Source: Pyricularia pennisetigena
Lineage: Eukaryota > Ascomycota > Sordariomycetes > Magnaporthales > Pyriculariaceae
Direction: 5' to 3'
Assembly (NCBI RefSeq): GCF_004337985.1
Contig: NC_043742.1
Coordinates: 3,830,176 to 3,894,175 of the forward strand
Length of the DNA: 64,000 nt
In this document: piece by piece, positions 10,516 through 23,599 of the stretch
Layout of the letters: every line of letters begins with the position of its first letter
How positions within the stretch are numbered: position 1 is the first letter of the stretch
Made by a program: the position numbers and the translations under genes
Notes under the pieces: generated by a model
The model's database searches: none
The model's input: the letters and a program-made list of their open reading frames with translations, nothing else
What the model was told of the DNA's origin: nothing

Positions 10516-13500
10516 TAGCGACCAATTCGAATACGTATGGTTTAATTTTACCACGATAATACAAAATATCGTCCGTTTTTTTTACGAAATAAAGGGTACG
10601 GGAAAGGGGTATAACCACGAAAATTTTATTAAATATTTGGGACGTACGTACGACGATTTTTATAAAAAAACCTAAACCTTCGCCGAGCTAAAAATATTCC
10701 GAATACGATACGGCGAATTGTTCGCATATTTTTTTACTAAATTCGAACGCCTTTTTACTGCGGCCGGGGGTTTCGAATAATTAAACGAAATACGGGCCAA
10801 TTATTTGCGTTTCCGGGTCGTTAACCGGATAAAGGAGGCGTTGGTAAAAAGGGGTATTATTTCCGATTTTTACCACGGATTTATCGCTATATACCGCTAT
10901 ATCGCCCAAAATTTGGAGGTTATCGATTTGGATAAACGTTTCGGCCAAACACGGAACGCCCCTTTTCCAAATTCTTTATAAATAAATTTAAAAAATATAA
11001 TAATAACGGGCGTATTAGCGATAAAAGTTAACCGAAACCGTTATAACGTTGGTAAAAAACGAAAAAAACGCCGATTGGATGGAAATAAAAAGAAAGATAA
11101 AATTTTATAAATATCCGTTTAAAAATTCCAACGACGCCGTAAAATAGGGGTTTATTTCCGTTGCGGGTCCGCCTTTTATTACGCCCAAAATTAACAATTG
11201 GCACCGGTTATACGTCCAACGCCAAACGACCCCGAAAAAGGAAAAAATTAATTTTGGGCCACAATTTTAACCCAAAAAAAACCGACGCGACGGGCCTGGA
11301 CCACCTTATAATACGTTAATAAATATAAATCGGAAAAAATAGTTAAAAAAAATATCAATTATAATAAATCGGCGACCATTTTTTATTCCGGTTTTAGCTA
11401 ATTTAACGAAATTTATTATTGCATAAATGGATTTAAGGTGCGAATATTACGCGGTTATAAGCAATAATTATACCGAAAAATAGGGTATAATAAAAGTTCT
11501 TTTACTATAAGTACGCCGGTTGGGGACGGTAATGGGATAAATACGAACCGATATACGGGAAATGGGTAATTACGACGTAAATATCAACGGTTAATCCGCG
11601 CCGATATTTTTTTATATAATTCCGGAATTAATATAGAATTTGTTCCTGGGATTTTTTTGGATAATTTACCGGAAAATAATATTTAACCCAAACCAGGGAA
11701 AATTGAAAATAAGGTCCGTTAAAGGGTTATTCGTGTAAAAACTATCCCTACGTCCGAAAAATAGGAAATTTACGGTGGTTATAGGTAACGTATTCCTAAC
11801 CGCGGCCCGAAAAATAAAAAAAAATACGAACGAACAAATAAAATTCGTTTTTATTTTATTACGAAATATAACCCGGGTCCTAATTTTAACGGCGGTAAAT
11901 AAAGGCGACGCAGGGCCCCCGGCGACGTTACCCGTAAAATTAAAAGGTTTCGAAAACCTATTTAACGACGGTAAAATTTCGGTTTTACCCCCGTATAAAA
12001 GCGAATTGGATTATTATATCCGGATTTAAAAAAATAACGAGGGTAAATCCCCGCCGTTATTATAGGGCCGGTTATACCATATACCGCGCGATTAATTATT
12101 GGAATTGCGGCGATAAATAATCGATATAATGGATAAAAAATAAATCCGAATAAACGCGTTATTAACCGCAGCCCCGGTCCTAATAATCCGGAAAGTTTTT
12201 GGAGGATGGCGTTTATACGTTAATTATAAAGTATTAAACGTTATTATAATATAGGACCGGTATTTTTTACTATTAATTAAAAAAACATTCCGTTTTTTAT
12301 CCGGAGCAAAATAGTTTATTAAAATAAACGTACGCGCAGTTTTTTATAAATTACGCGTGGCCGAAAAAAATAAATATTTTACAGTTTTTCGCACAAAATT
12401 CGGGTTATTCGAATAGTTAATATATTTATTCGGATTAACGGGCGCCCCGGCCACGTTCCAGCGATATATTAACGGCGTTTTCGGGAATATATTGGACGAT
12501 TATATATTAATATATTTGAACGATATTTTAATTTATACGTCCGGTTCCAAAAGGGATTATTGGCGGAAAATTACCCATATTTTGGGAAAATTAAAAAAAA
12601 CGGGTTTATATTTGGATTTCGATAAAAACGCGTTCGTAATTATTTCCGTTAAATATTTGGGGTTTATTATATACGTTAATATAGGCGTAAAAGCCGATCC
12701 GGAAAAATTACGCGCGATCCGGGAATAGGAAGCCCCGACGAAATTATAAAAACTGCGCGGTTTCCTAGGATTTGCAAATTTTTACCGGGATTTTATAAAC
12801 GGGTATTCGGGTTTAACGGCGCTTTTATTTCGATTTATTAAAAAAGGAATACCGTTTAAATGGACGCCGGAGGAAAACGTTATTTTTAAAATATTTAAAT
12901 AAATATTTTTACAAACGTTAATATTAACTTAATAAATCGACGAAACGGAAACGAAAATAAAAACGGATTATTCCGGCGCAACCATTAGGGGGGTATTGGT
13001 ACAAAAAAGGAAAAACGGGTTATAAAAACCGGTAATATTCCATTCCGTTAAATTAACGACGGTTTAACGCAATTATATTATTTACGATAAGGAATTGTTC
13101 GCGGTTGTCCATTATTTGCAAATATAAAAAGCGGAATTACGTAATATCCGTTTTCCTTTTACAATTTTTACGGATTATAAAACGTTCGAATATTTTACGA
13201 AACCGAAGGTGGTGTTGGAACGGTAAATGCGGTAAACCGAAATCTTATCCAAATTTAATTACGTTTTAAAATACCGATTAGGGAAATACGCGATAATCCC
13301 TAACGCGTTATCGAAACGGGAGCAGGACGAAATTAGCGAAAAAAGGAAAACGATAATATTATATTTAATACCCAATATAATTATAATTAATATTTTTCAA
13401 ATATTACTATAAAATATATTACCGGCGGTACCGGAAAAAATATTTATTTTCCAGCAATTTTATATAGCAGGATTTTGGAACGAAATAATGGAAAAAAACC

Positions 13501-14125
13501 CGGTATACGCTTATAAACGTAACGCGGTTTAACAGGATATAAAACGATTCCCACCCGAGGCCGAAACAATAATATAAATAACGGATTATTTAATAAACGT
13601 TTCCGGTACGCTATTATATAAAAACCGCCTTTAATTACCCAATTAAGAATTTTTAACTACGGTAATTTTGCAACGAACTTACGAATCCCCAATAATTAAT
13701 TATTGCGGTAAAAATAATACATTTACAATCCTGGATCGAAATTATTATTAGGACGGGATGGCCGAATATATCCGACAATTTATACGCAATTATAATATAT
13801 ACCGTAAAATAAAACAATCGAAACGACGCAAATAAAAACTATTATAACCCCTATTAATACCGGATAAATTTTGGAAACAAATTTCCATCGATTTTATAAC
13901 GGATTTCCTAAATAATAATACGGACGCGTCGCGTTATATAATAATTATAATTAATAAATTTTCCAAATATATCCAATTAAAAGTGATAAATTCGATAAAA
14001 ACCGAAATTTACGCCGCAAAATTCGTTTCCACCTAGTGGCGGTTTAAAGGTTTTTTTAACGCAATTATATCGGACCGGGGGTCAGATTAGGTAAAGGGTT
14101 TTTAATCGGAATTATACCGATAATG
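10516..14125 (+). mobile_element. Ty3/gypsy chromovirus A, 5' part (interrupted copy)
   Basis: It aligns base for base with 14603-18206 of the complete copy. It spans the middle of gag, protease, reverse transcriptase, RNase H and the start of integrase. Its own 5' LTR and gag start are missing; the copia LTR takes their place. It is split at 14121-14125 by insertion of element B and continues at 21791. Frames are heavily broken by TAG/TAA. The best open piece is 12492-12728, where the RT box reads YLNDIL instead of YLDDIL, so a catalytic aspartate is lost. Confidence 0.88.
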
Positions 14126-14311
14126 TTATGGATTCGTGCCTAAGGCACGTATCACGTAATAAGATACAAGAGCGGGTCAGGGATAATATATAAGGGGAAG
14201 GACATTACCACGACCCGGATATGCACCCTTTCCTCCCTTTTCCCCCAACGTTAGTAATAATACCAACAAAAATACTTAACGGTCCCAAAGCCGTTGGCTT
14301 ACCCTATAATA
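14126..14311 (+). repeat. Gypsy B 5' LTR
   Basis: The LTR is 186 bp. It starts TGTTATGG and ends CCCTATAATA, where the last CA is mutated to TA. A TATA-like ATAATATATAAGGGG lies at about 14188-14202 and is the likely promoter core. Compared with the LTRs at 21603 and 25074 it has fewer C-to-T/G-to-A changes. Confidence 0.9.
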
Positions 14312-14340
14312 TTTATTAACGTTTAAATTTAAATACGATA

Positions 14341-17300
14341 ATGGCCAACCGAAAGCCAGGCCCGGGAAGGGAAATTTACGACCCTTACCAAAACCTGGTC
14401 GCGAATATCGCGATATTGGAGGAACGTATTATTTAAATATAATTATATTCTTTAAACGTAAACGCGATCGCGCAAAAATAACGCCCCAAAAGGAAACCTT
14501 TACGTAACCCCCTATTATACGACGGCGCACCGGCTGCGTTTACAATTTAAAAACAAATTATTTCGTATAAATTGGTACGCGACGCGGAATTTATTGGGAA
14601 TTAGCGCGATTAATTCGAATACGTATAATTTAACCTTATTATTATAATATAGGATATCGTCCGTTCTTTTTACGAAATAAAAGGTACGGAAAAGGAGTAT
14701 AACCACGAGGATTTTATCGAATATTTGGGACGCACGTACGACGACCCTTATAAAAAGGCCCAAACCCTCGCCGAATTGAAAATATTCCGAATACGATACG
14801 GTAAATTGTTCGCATATTTTTTTATTAAATTCGAACGCCTCCTTATTGCGGCCGGGGGTTTTGAATAATTAAACGAAATACGGACCAATTATTTACGTTT
14901 CCGGGTCGTTAACCGGATAAAAAAGGCGTCGGTAGGAAAAGGTATCGCTTCCAATTTTTACCACGGATTTATCGCTATATACCGTTATATCGCCCAAAAT
15001 TTAGAAATTATCGATTTGGATAAACGTTTCGGCCAAAAACGGAACGCCCCTTTCCCAAATTCCTTATGAACAGGTTTAAAAAATATAATAATAACGGGCG
15101 TATTAGCGATAAAGGTTGGCCGAAACCGTTATAACGCTGGTAAAAAACGAAGAAGGCGCCGATTAGATGGAAATAAAGGGAAAAATAGGGTTTTATAAAT
15201 ATCCGTTTAAAAATTCCAGCGACGCCGTAAAACGGGGGCCTATTTCCGTTGCGGGTCCGCCTCCCATTACGCCCAAAATTACCAATTTGCACCGGTTATA
15301 CGTCCGACGCCGAACGACCCCGAGGAAGGAAAAAATTAATTTTGGGCCATAATTTTAACCTAGGGGAAAACCAACGCGACGGGCCCGGACCATTTTATAA
15401 TACGTTAATAAATATAAATCGGAAAAAATAGTTAAAAAAAATATAAATTATAATAAATGGGCGATTATTTTTTATCCCGGTTTTAACTAATTTAACGAAA
15501 TTTATTATTATATAAATAAATTTAAAATGCGAATATTACGCGGTTATAAACAAAAATCGTACCGAAAAATTGGGAATAATAAAAGTTTTTTTACCATAAA
15601 TCCGCCGGTTGGGTACGGTAACGGGACGAATACGAACCGATATACGGGAAATAAATAATTGCGACGTGGATATCGACGGCTGGTCCGCGCCGATATTTTT
15701 TTATATAATTCCGGGATTAGCGCAGGATTTATTCCTGGGATTTTTTTGGATAATTTACCGGAAAATGGTATTTAACCCAAACCAGGGAAAGTTAAAAATA
15801 AAATCCGTTAAAGGGTTATTCGTGTAGGAATTATCCCTGCGTCCGAAAAACGGGAAACCCACGGTAATTATAAATAACGTATTCCTAACCGCGGCCCGAA
15901 AAGCAAAAAAAATACGAACGAACAAATGGAATTCGCTTTTATTTTATTACAAAATATAACCCGGGTTTTAATTTTAACGGCGGTGAATAAGGGCGACGCA
16001 GGGTTTCCGGCGACGTTACCCGCAAAATTAAAAGGTTTCGAAAACCTATTTAACGACGGTAAAATTTCGGTTTTACCTTTATATAAAGGCGAATTAAACC
16101 ATTATATCCGGATCCAAAAGGATAACGACGGTAAATCCCCGCCGTTACCATAGGGCCGGTTATACCATATACCGCGCGATTAATTATTGGAATTGCGGCG
16201 ATAAATAATCGATATAATGGATAAAAAATAAATCCGAATAAACGCGTTATTAACCGCAACCCCGGTCCTAATAATCCGGAAAGTTTTTGGAGGATGGCGT
16301 TTATACGTTAATTATAGGGTATTAAACGTTATTATAATATAGGACCGGTATTTTTTACCATTAATTAAAAAAACATTCCGTTTTTTATCCGGAACAAAAT
16401 AATTTATTAAAATAAACGTACGCGCAGTTTTTTATAAATTACGCGTGGCCGAAAAAAATAAATATTTTACAGTTTTTCGCACAAAATTCGGGTTATTCGA
16501 ATAGTTAATATATTTATTCGGATTAACGGGCGCCCCGGCCACGTTCCAACGATATATTAACGACGTTTTCGGGAATATATTGGACGATTATATATTAATA
16601 TATTTGGACGATATTTTAATATATACGTCCGGTTCCAAAACGGATTATTGGCGGAAAATCACCCATATTTTGGGAAAATTAAAAAAGGCGGGTTTAAATT
16701 TGGATTTCGATAAAAACGCGTTCGCGGTTATTTCCGTTAAATATTTGGGGTTTATTATACACGCCAATATAGGCGTGGAAACCGATCCGGAAAAATTACG
16801 CGCGATCCGGGAATGGGAAACCCCGACGAGGTTACGAAAATTGCGCGGTTTTTTAAAATTCGCAAATTTTTACCGGGATTTTATAAACGGGTATTCGGGT
16901 TTAACGGCGCCTTTATTTCAATTTATTAAAAAAGGAATACCGTTTAAATAAATACCGGAAAAGGACGTTATTTTTAAAATATTTAAATAAATATTTTTAC
17001 AAACGTTAATATTAGCCCAATAAAACGACGAAACGGAAACGAAAATAAAAACGGATTGTTCCGGCGTAATTATCGGGGGGGTATTGGTATAAAAAAGGAA
17101 AAACGGGTTATAAAAACCGGTAATATTCCATTCCGTTAAATTAACGACGGTTTAACGTAATTATACTATTTACGATAAAAAATTGCTCGCGGTCGTCCAT
17201 TATTTACAAATATAGGAGGCGGAATTACGTAATATCCGTTTTCTTTTCACCATTTTTACGGATTATAAAACGTTCGAATATTTTACGAAATTGAAAATGG

Positions 17301-19034
17301 TGTCGGAACGGTAAATGCGGTAAACCGAAATCCTATCCAAATTTAATTACGTTTTAAAATACCGACCAGGGAAATACGCGATAATCCCCGACGCGTTATC
17401 GAAACGGGAACAAAACAAAACCAGCGAAAAAACGCGAACAATAATATTACGCCCAATACCCAGCAAAATTATAATCGGTATTTTTTAAACATTATTATAA
17501 AATATATTACCGGCGGTCCCGGAAAAAATATTTATTTTCCAATAACCTTATATAATAGAATTTTGGAACGAAATAATGGAAAAAAACCCGGTATATGCCC
17601 GCAAACGTAACGCGGTTTAATAAAATATAAAACAATTCCCACCCGAGGCCGAAACGATAATATAAATAGCGGATTACTTAATAAACGCCTCCGGTACGCT
17701 ATTATATAAAAACCGTTTTTAATTACCCAATTAGGAATTTTTAACCACGGTAATTTTGCAACGAACCCACAAATCCCCAATAATTGGTTATTACGATAAA
17801 AATAATATATTTACGATCCTGGTTCGAAATTATTATTGGGACGGGATGGCCGAATATATCCGATAATTTGTACGCAATTGCGATATATACCGCAGGATAA
17901 AACCATCGAAACGACGCAAATAAAAACTGCTACAATTTTTACCAATACCGGACAAATTTTGGAAACAAATTTCCATCGATTTTATAACGGATTTCCCAAG
18001 CAATAATACGGACGCACCGCGTTATATAATGGTTATAATTAATAAATTTTCCAAATATATCCAATTAAAAGCGATGGATTCGATAAAGGCCGAAATTTGC
18101 GCCGCGAAATTCATTTCCACCTGGTGGCGGTTTAAAGGCTTTTTTAACGCGATTATATCGAACCGGGGGTCGGATTGGGTAAAAGGTTTTTGGTCGGAAT
18201 TATACCGACAAATAGGAATTTCACAATTATTATTAACGTTTCACCACCCAAAAACGGACGGGGGTACGGAACGGACTAATTAGGAAATATAGCATTATTT
18301 AAAAGTTTTTATAGTATTCGACCAAATAAATTGGCCCGGACATTTACCGGCCGTTTAATTAACGTTAAATAATAAAAATTCGTTAATTACGGGAATTAAT
18401 TTTAATAAACTATTATTAAAATACGAAATAAACGCGGTCCCGGTAATATAAGCAAACGGACGACCGGGCTCCACGCCCAAAAATCGCGCGAATTTGTTTT
18501 TATAACATTTTAAAAACGGTATAAACGTAGCCTACGCCGCTATAATTTATATATAATAACGCCAAAAAAAACGCGAATAAAATACGGAAACCGGCGGACC
18601 GTTTTAAAATAAAAGATAAAATTTTTTTCAATTTACGGAACGTTAAAATTAATCGCCCGAATAAAAAATTTAATTTCGTGGCGAATAAATATACGATCGT
18701 AACGATTCCTACCCCATTAATAATTACGTTAAATATCCCGAAAAAAATCCACCCTATTTTTTACGTGGAATTAATCGAAAAAACCGCGGACGATCCATTA
18801 CCGTCCCAAATTCGTACCGATATTAAATCCGGCCCGTTATTAATCCTATCCGATTTAAATAACGAAACCGCGGAAAAATGGGTAATAAAGGAAATCCTGG
18901 CCGCGAAAAACGCAATAGGGAAAAGACGTAAACGCAAAATTTTGGTAAAATGGAAAAAATATAATAAACCCACGTGGGAAAATTTGGTAATAATGGAAAA
19001 TATACGGGTATTGGACGAATTTAAAACAAAATAG
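14341..19034 (+). pseudogene. Gypsy B Gag-Pol with chromodomain, RIP-disrupted
   Basis: The gag ATG is at 14341 and is followed by about 31 open codons before the first stop. Recognisable pieces follow in order. Protease-like sequence lies at 15609-15827 (GLAQDLFLGFFW, matching the family's GL..DLILG..WL). RT lies around 16150-16950, with YLDDILIYT intact at about 16600. RNase H (TDCSG) is near 17050. The integrase core has SIDFITDF at about 17975, NRGSDW (catalytic D to N) and GGTERTN near 18270. The integrase C-terminus and a chromodomain (EKWVIKEIL ... LVKWKKY ... TWENL) lie in 18678-19034. Chromodomains of chromoviruses direct integration to heterochromatin. Stops are mostly TAG/TAA at former TGG or CAR codons. 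Not functional. Confidence 0.9.
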
Positions 19035-19849
19035 GGGCCGGCCCAAACAAATAATAACCTAATATCGAAATGACGTTAACAATTAAATATTTAACCGGAC
19101 CAGGGATTTGCCACAATTAATTAAAAAATCGACGATTCCCCGGAAAAAAAACGACGCGGTAAACCTAAAATTAATATTAATTTAATTAAACGCACGGTAA
19201 AAAAAATACGTAAAATTAAACCTTTTACCGGGGCGAAATGCAACGAAAATAAACCAACGACTATATAACCCGCGCCCATTTTTGGGGCGACGTAACCGTA
19301 TCCCACCCACCTAATCCTTAAATTAAATTAATATATATAAAACGAGGCGATAATTTTGCGCGGCGATAAAATATTAATTAAAAACCGAATTATACGTTTC
19401 CGATTTGCCATCCAGGTTTCCCTCCTTTTTATTTCCCTCTTTTATTTCGACGTCCTCCTTTTTTATTTTATTATTTTCCGCGTCGTTTTTAAAAACCGGG
19501 AATTCCCATTATTCAGTAAATTGGTTAATTTCCCGCAATAGGGCGGTACGACGTCGGGCAATATTTTCGATTAAAAAAAATTTACGACGGGATTTTTTAA
19601 AAAACGGGTTTTTGCCTATATTACGACCAAAAATACGAAAACGCGACGAAATAGGGGCACGGGGACGCGAAAAATTAAATATATACCGAATCGGGGCACG
19701 AATAAAACGAAATACGACGGGGTAACGCAAAAAAAAAGCTTCGAAACGTCGGCGGGGCGTGATAATAATAAAAACGAAAAGGCGTGGGGAATACGCGGGG
19801 CGAAATTAGCGTATAAAAACGGCGGGGGAAGGGGTTAAGACGGTAATTA

Positions 19850-20700
19850 AAATAACGAAAACGTTATTATTTCGGCGCGCCTCCTGCAAATTTTTTTTAT
19901 AGCGCGACGTATTACGTTCCTAAAAAATTTTTAAAAATTAATAACGTTATTAAAACAATTGAATACCAAAGGAGTTAAACGCATTTCCAAATAAATAAAA
20001 CCGCGTGCGAAAATTTATACTAATTAACGGTTACAACTACCGCCGTTGCGAAAAAGGGTATTGGATATAACGGCAAAAATAATGGTTTTAGCAGGGGTCG
20101 TTACGGCCCCGGAATTCGCTATTTCATCTTATACGTCCTGGTAAACGCGGACCCAATTAATATACGCGGTAAAAAAATTTCGAAACAGCACGGCATTTTT
20201 ACCAAAAATTTTTTTATTATCCACGACGGTGCTTTTAATTAAAGGTTGGACGATATAACAATGATTATAAATCGTGGTTTTTAATTCCCGTAAACGGCGG
20301 CGGAAGACAAAATTAAAGGCGTAAACGGCTTCGTTATAATAATAATACGATTTTTTGGTGTCGCGGTATCGTTAGTAATTAATACCGTCGGAGGCAGGGT
20401 TATATTCCCAAACCCCGTTGGTTTTGGACGTTTTTATACAAAAAACGCAAAAAATAAATACATTTTCCGGAACGGTATATTCGTCGTTATTTAAATCACC
20501 TTGGAGTTCCGCGGTACCGATAACGCGACGAAAACGCTGCGAATATAAATTAACGATACCACCCAATCGGTATTTAATCGACACGATTTACAAATAAACG
20601 GCCGTTATTATTATATAACGAAAACAATTAATTACCACGGTGGGGAGGCCGGCCACCTCCACCACCGGCACTAATTTATCCAAACGTTATTTAAAACGCG
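19850..20700 (-). pseudogene. Antisense reading frame in gypsy B 3' region
   Basis: Between the chromodomain and the 3' LTR, a minus-strand frame reads for more than 250 codons. It is interrupted only by stops explainable as CAA/CAG to TAA/TAG. The longest clean piece is 20372-20584. Recognisable landmarks are RFRRVIGTAELQGD, NGVWEYNP, KSYYYYNEAVYAFN, RRRLRELK and VLFRNFFTAY. The corresponding frame is present in the interrupted copy (23600-24290) with many synonymous or transition changes. I recognise no domain. Antisense extra genes are known in some plant LTR retrotransposons (Grande, Retand), so this may be an accessory gene of the element. Ends are uncertain. Confidence 0.5.
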
Positions 20701-21005
20701 ATTAAAAAAATAAAAACCCGGGATATAATAACGACGCGGTAACGATAAATAACGATACAAATAATAAATAGGAACGAGCAGGAAATAAGGACGGCCGAAA
20801 TAAAAATAATATAAATAAAAAACAAAACGAAAGGAAAACGGGAAAAATCGATAAAATAATAAAAAAAAAGGGAATAAAGACGAAAAAAATTCGAATAAAG
20901 GAAAAATTGGAAGGTAAAAAGGACTAGGACGATAACGCGGGGAAAAATGCGAAAAACAAAAACCGTAACCACCACGGGAAAGGAATTATACTAATGGATA
21001 AACGA

Positions 21006-21602
21006 ATTTACACCGCCCAAAATAAAAGGAAAATAAACCGCGACAAATACCCGCAAACGGCAGGTACGATAAAAAAACCGCGATATTACTATAACCAAAA
21101 GCAGGAGGGCAAAACCCGATTACGGTCCTATACCGCCCAAAATAAAAGGAAGGTAAACCACGATAAATACCCGCAATCGGTAAATACGATAAAAAAACCG
21201 CGACATTACCGCAACCAAAAATAGGAGGGTAAAACCCGACCACGGCTTTACACCGCCCAAAATAAAAGGAAGGTAAACCGCGACAAATACCCGCAAACGG
21301 TAAATACGATAAAAAAACCACGATATAACCGCAACCAAAAGCGGGAGGATAAAATTCGACTACGGACCTATACCAATTAAAATTAGGAAAAAGCGAATTA
21401 TAATAACCGCGCGTAAACGGAACCGGGGATAAAAAACCCGCGACACAACCGCGGCCGAAAATAAAAGGGTAAAACCCGACTACGGGCCTACACCGCCCGG
21501 AATAATGGACGGGTAAATTATATTAAAATACGCGCCCGCTGGATTGCCTTTATACCTCCAAATAGGGATTATACCCGATAAAAAACGGGCGAATACGGGT
21601 TA
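21006..21602 (+). repeat. 120-bp tandem repeat, 5 units, in gypsy B
   Basis: Units begin at about 21006, 21127, 21247, 21367 and 21487, a period of exactly 120 bp. The first three units are closely similar and the last two more diverged. On the plus strand each encodes a basic 40-residue repeat containing YTAQNKRK, RDKYPQ and IKKPR, open across 20994-21224. The unit length divisible by three fits a coding repeat, but stops follow. The array ends at the 3' LTR. The other gypsy copy has four units. Confidence 0.85.
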
Positions 21603-21790
21603 TATTATGGATTCGTGCCTAAGGCACGTATTACGTAATAAAATATAAAAGCGGGTTAGGGATAATATATAAGGGGAAGGATATTACCACGACCCGGATA
21701 TGCATTTTTTCCTCCCTTCTCCCCCAGCGTTAATAATAATACCAACAAGGATATTTAACGGTCCCAAGGCCGTTGGCTTACCCTATAACA
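21603..21790 (+). repeat. Gypsy B 3' LTR
   Basis: It starts TATTATGG (TG mutated) and ends CCCTATAACA with an intact CA. Relative to the 5' LTR the changes are transitions, for example ATCACG to ATTACG. It is followed by the target duplication gataa. Confidence 0.9.
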
Positions 21791-22260
21791 GATAAATAGG
21801 AATTTTATAATTATTATCGACGTTTTACCATTTAAAAACGGACGGGGGTACGGAACGGATTAATTAGGAAATATAATATTATTTAAAAGCTTTCGTAATA
21901 TTTAAATAAATAAATTGGCCCGGATATTTACCCGCCGTTTAATTAGCGTTAAATAATAAAAGTCTGTTAACCACGGGAATTAATCCTAATAAATTATTAT
22001 TAAAATACGAAATAAACGCGGTCCCGGTAATACGGGTAAACGGACGACCGCGTTCCACGCCCAAAACTCGCGCGAATTTGTTTTTATAATATTTTAAAAA
22101 CGGTATAAACGTGGCCCACGCCGTTATAATTTATATATAATAACGCCAAAAAAACGCGAATAAAATACGGAAACCGGCGGACCGTTTTAAAATAAAGGAT
22201 AAAATTTTTTTTAATTTACGGAACGTCAGAATTAATCGCCCGAATAAAAAGTTTGATTTC

Positions 22261-22617
22261 GTGGCAAATAAATACACGGTTGTAACGATTTTTATATTAT
22301 TAATAATTACGTTAAACGTCCCGAAAAAAATCCACCCCATTTTTTACGTGGAATTAATCGAAAAAACCGCGGATAACCTATTATCGTCCCAAATTCGTAC
22401 CGATATTAAACCCGGCCCGTTATTAATTTTATCCGATTTAAATAACGAAACCGCGGAGGAATGGGTAATAAAAAAAATCCTGGCCGCGAAAAACGCAATG
22501 GGGAAAGGACGTAAACGTAAAATTTTGGTGAAATGGAAAAAATACGACGAATTTACGTGGGAAAATTTGGTAACGGTGGAAAATATACGGGTATTGGACG
22601 AATTCGAAACAAAATAA
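22261..22617 (+). pseudogene. Integrase C-terminus and chromodomain, gypsy A
   Basis: The open segment starts inside the integrase C-terminal region (PKKIHPIFYVELIEK, the conserved HPVFHVSLL-type motif). It ends with a chromodomain of about 50 residues (residues about 60-118). It matches 18678-19034 at nearly every position, with substitutions mostly from transitions. It is a fragment of the split Gag-Pol, not a free gene. Confidence 0.85.
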
Positions 22618-23599
22618 AAGCCGGTCCAAACAAATAATAACCGAATATTAAAACGACGTTAATAATTAAATATTTAACCGGACCAGGGATTTATTACAAT
22701 TAATTAAAAAATTAATAATTCCCCGGAAAAAAAGCGACGCGGTAAATTTAAAACAAATATTAATTTAACCAAACGTACGGTAAAAAAAACACGTAAAATT
22801 AAACTTTTTACCGGGGCGAAATGCAATAAAAATAAACCGATAATTATATAAACCGCGCCTATTTTTGGGGCGACGTGGCCGTATCCCACCCACCCAATGT
22901 TTAAATTAAATTAACGTATATAAAACGAAACGATAATTTTACGCGGCGATAAAATATTAATTAAAAACCGAATTATACGCCTCCGATTTATTATCCAAAT
23001 TTCCCTTTTTTTTACTTTTTTCTTTTATTCCAACGTCCTTTTTTTTTTATTTTATTATTTTCCACGTTATCCTTAAAAACCGGGAATTTCCACTATTTAA
23101 CGAATTGGTTAACCTCCCGTAATAAAACGGTATAACGTCGGGTAATATTTTCGATTAAAAAAAGTTTACGTCGGGATTTTCCAAAAAACGGGTTTTTACC
23201 TATATTATAACCAAAAACACGAAAACGCGACGAAATAAGGGTACGGGGACGCGAAAAACCAAATATGTACCGAATTGGGGCACGAATAAAACGAAATACG
23301 ACGGGGTAACGCGAAAAAGGAATTTCGAAACGTCGACGGGGCGTGGTAATAATAAGGGCGAAAAAGCGTAGGGAATACGCGGGGCGAAATTAACGTACAG
23401 GAACGGCGGGAGAAAAAATTAGGACGGTAATTAAAATAACGAAAATATTATTATTTCGGCGCGCTTTTTGCAAATTTTTTTTATAACGCGACGTATTACG
23501 TTCCTGAAAAATTTAACAATTAATAACGTTATCGAAATAATTATATATTAAAAAAATTAAACGCATTTCCAAGTAAATAAAACCGCGTGCGAGAATTTA

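Larger units (their letters stand above)
14126..21790 (+). mobile_element. Ty3/gypsy chromovirus B, full length (7.67 kb)
   Basis: It is flanked by LTRs of 186-188 bp (14126-14311, 21603-21790) with TGTTAT/ATAACA ends. A 5-bp target duplication, gataa, sits at 14121-14125 and 21791-21795. When the insert is removed, the flanks rejoin perfectly to the integrase reading of the same family, which proves a nested insertion into an older copy. Internal order is gag, protease, RT, RNase H, integrase, chromodomain, then about 2.5 kb of extra sequence with an antisense frame and a 120-bp tandem repeat. Base composition shows strong CpA depletion with CpG retained. Confidence 0.94.

Noticed and set aside
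21006..21602. CRISPR-like array
   Set aside because: The 120-bp units are contiguous repeats without spacers, in a eukaryotic retrotransposon.
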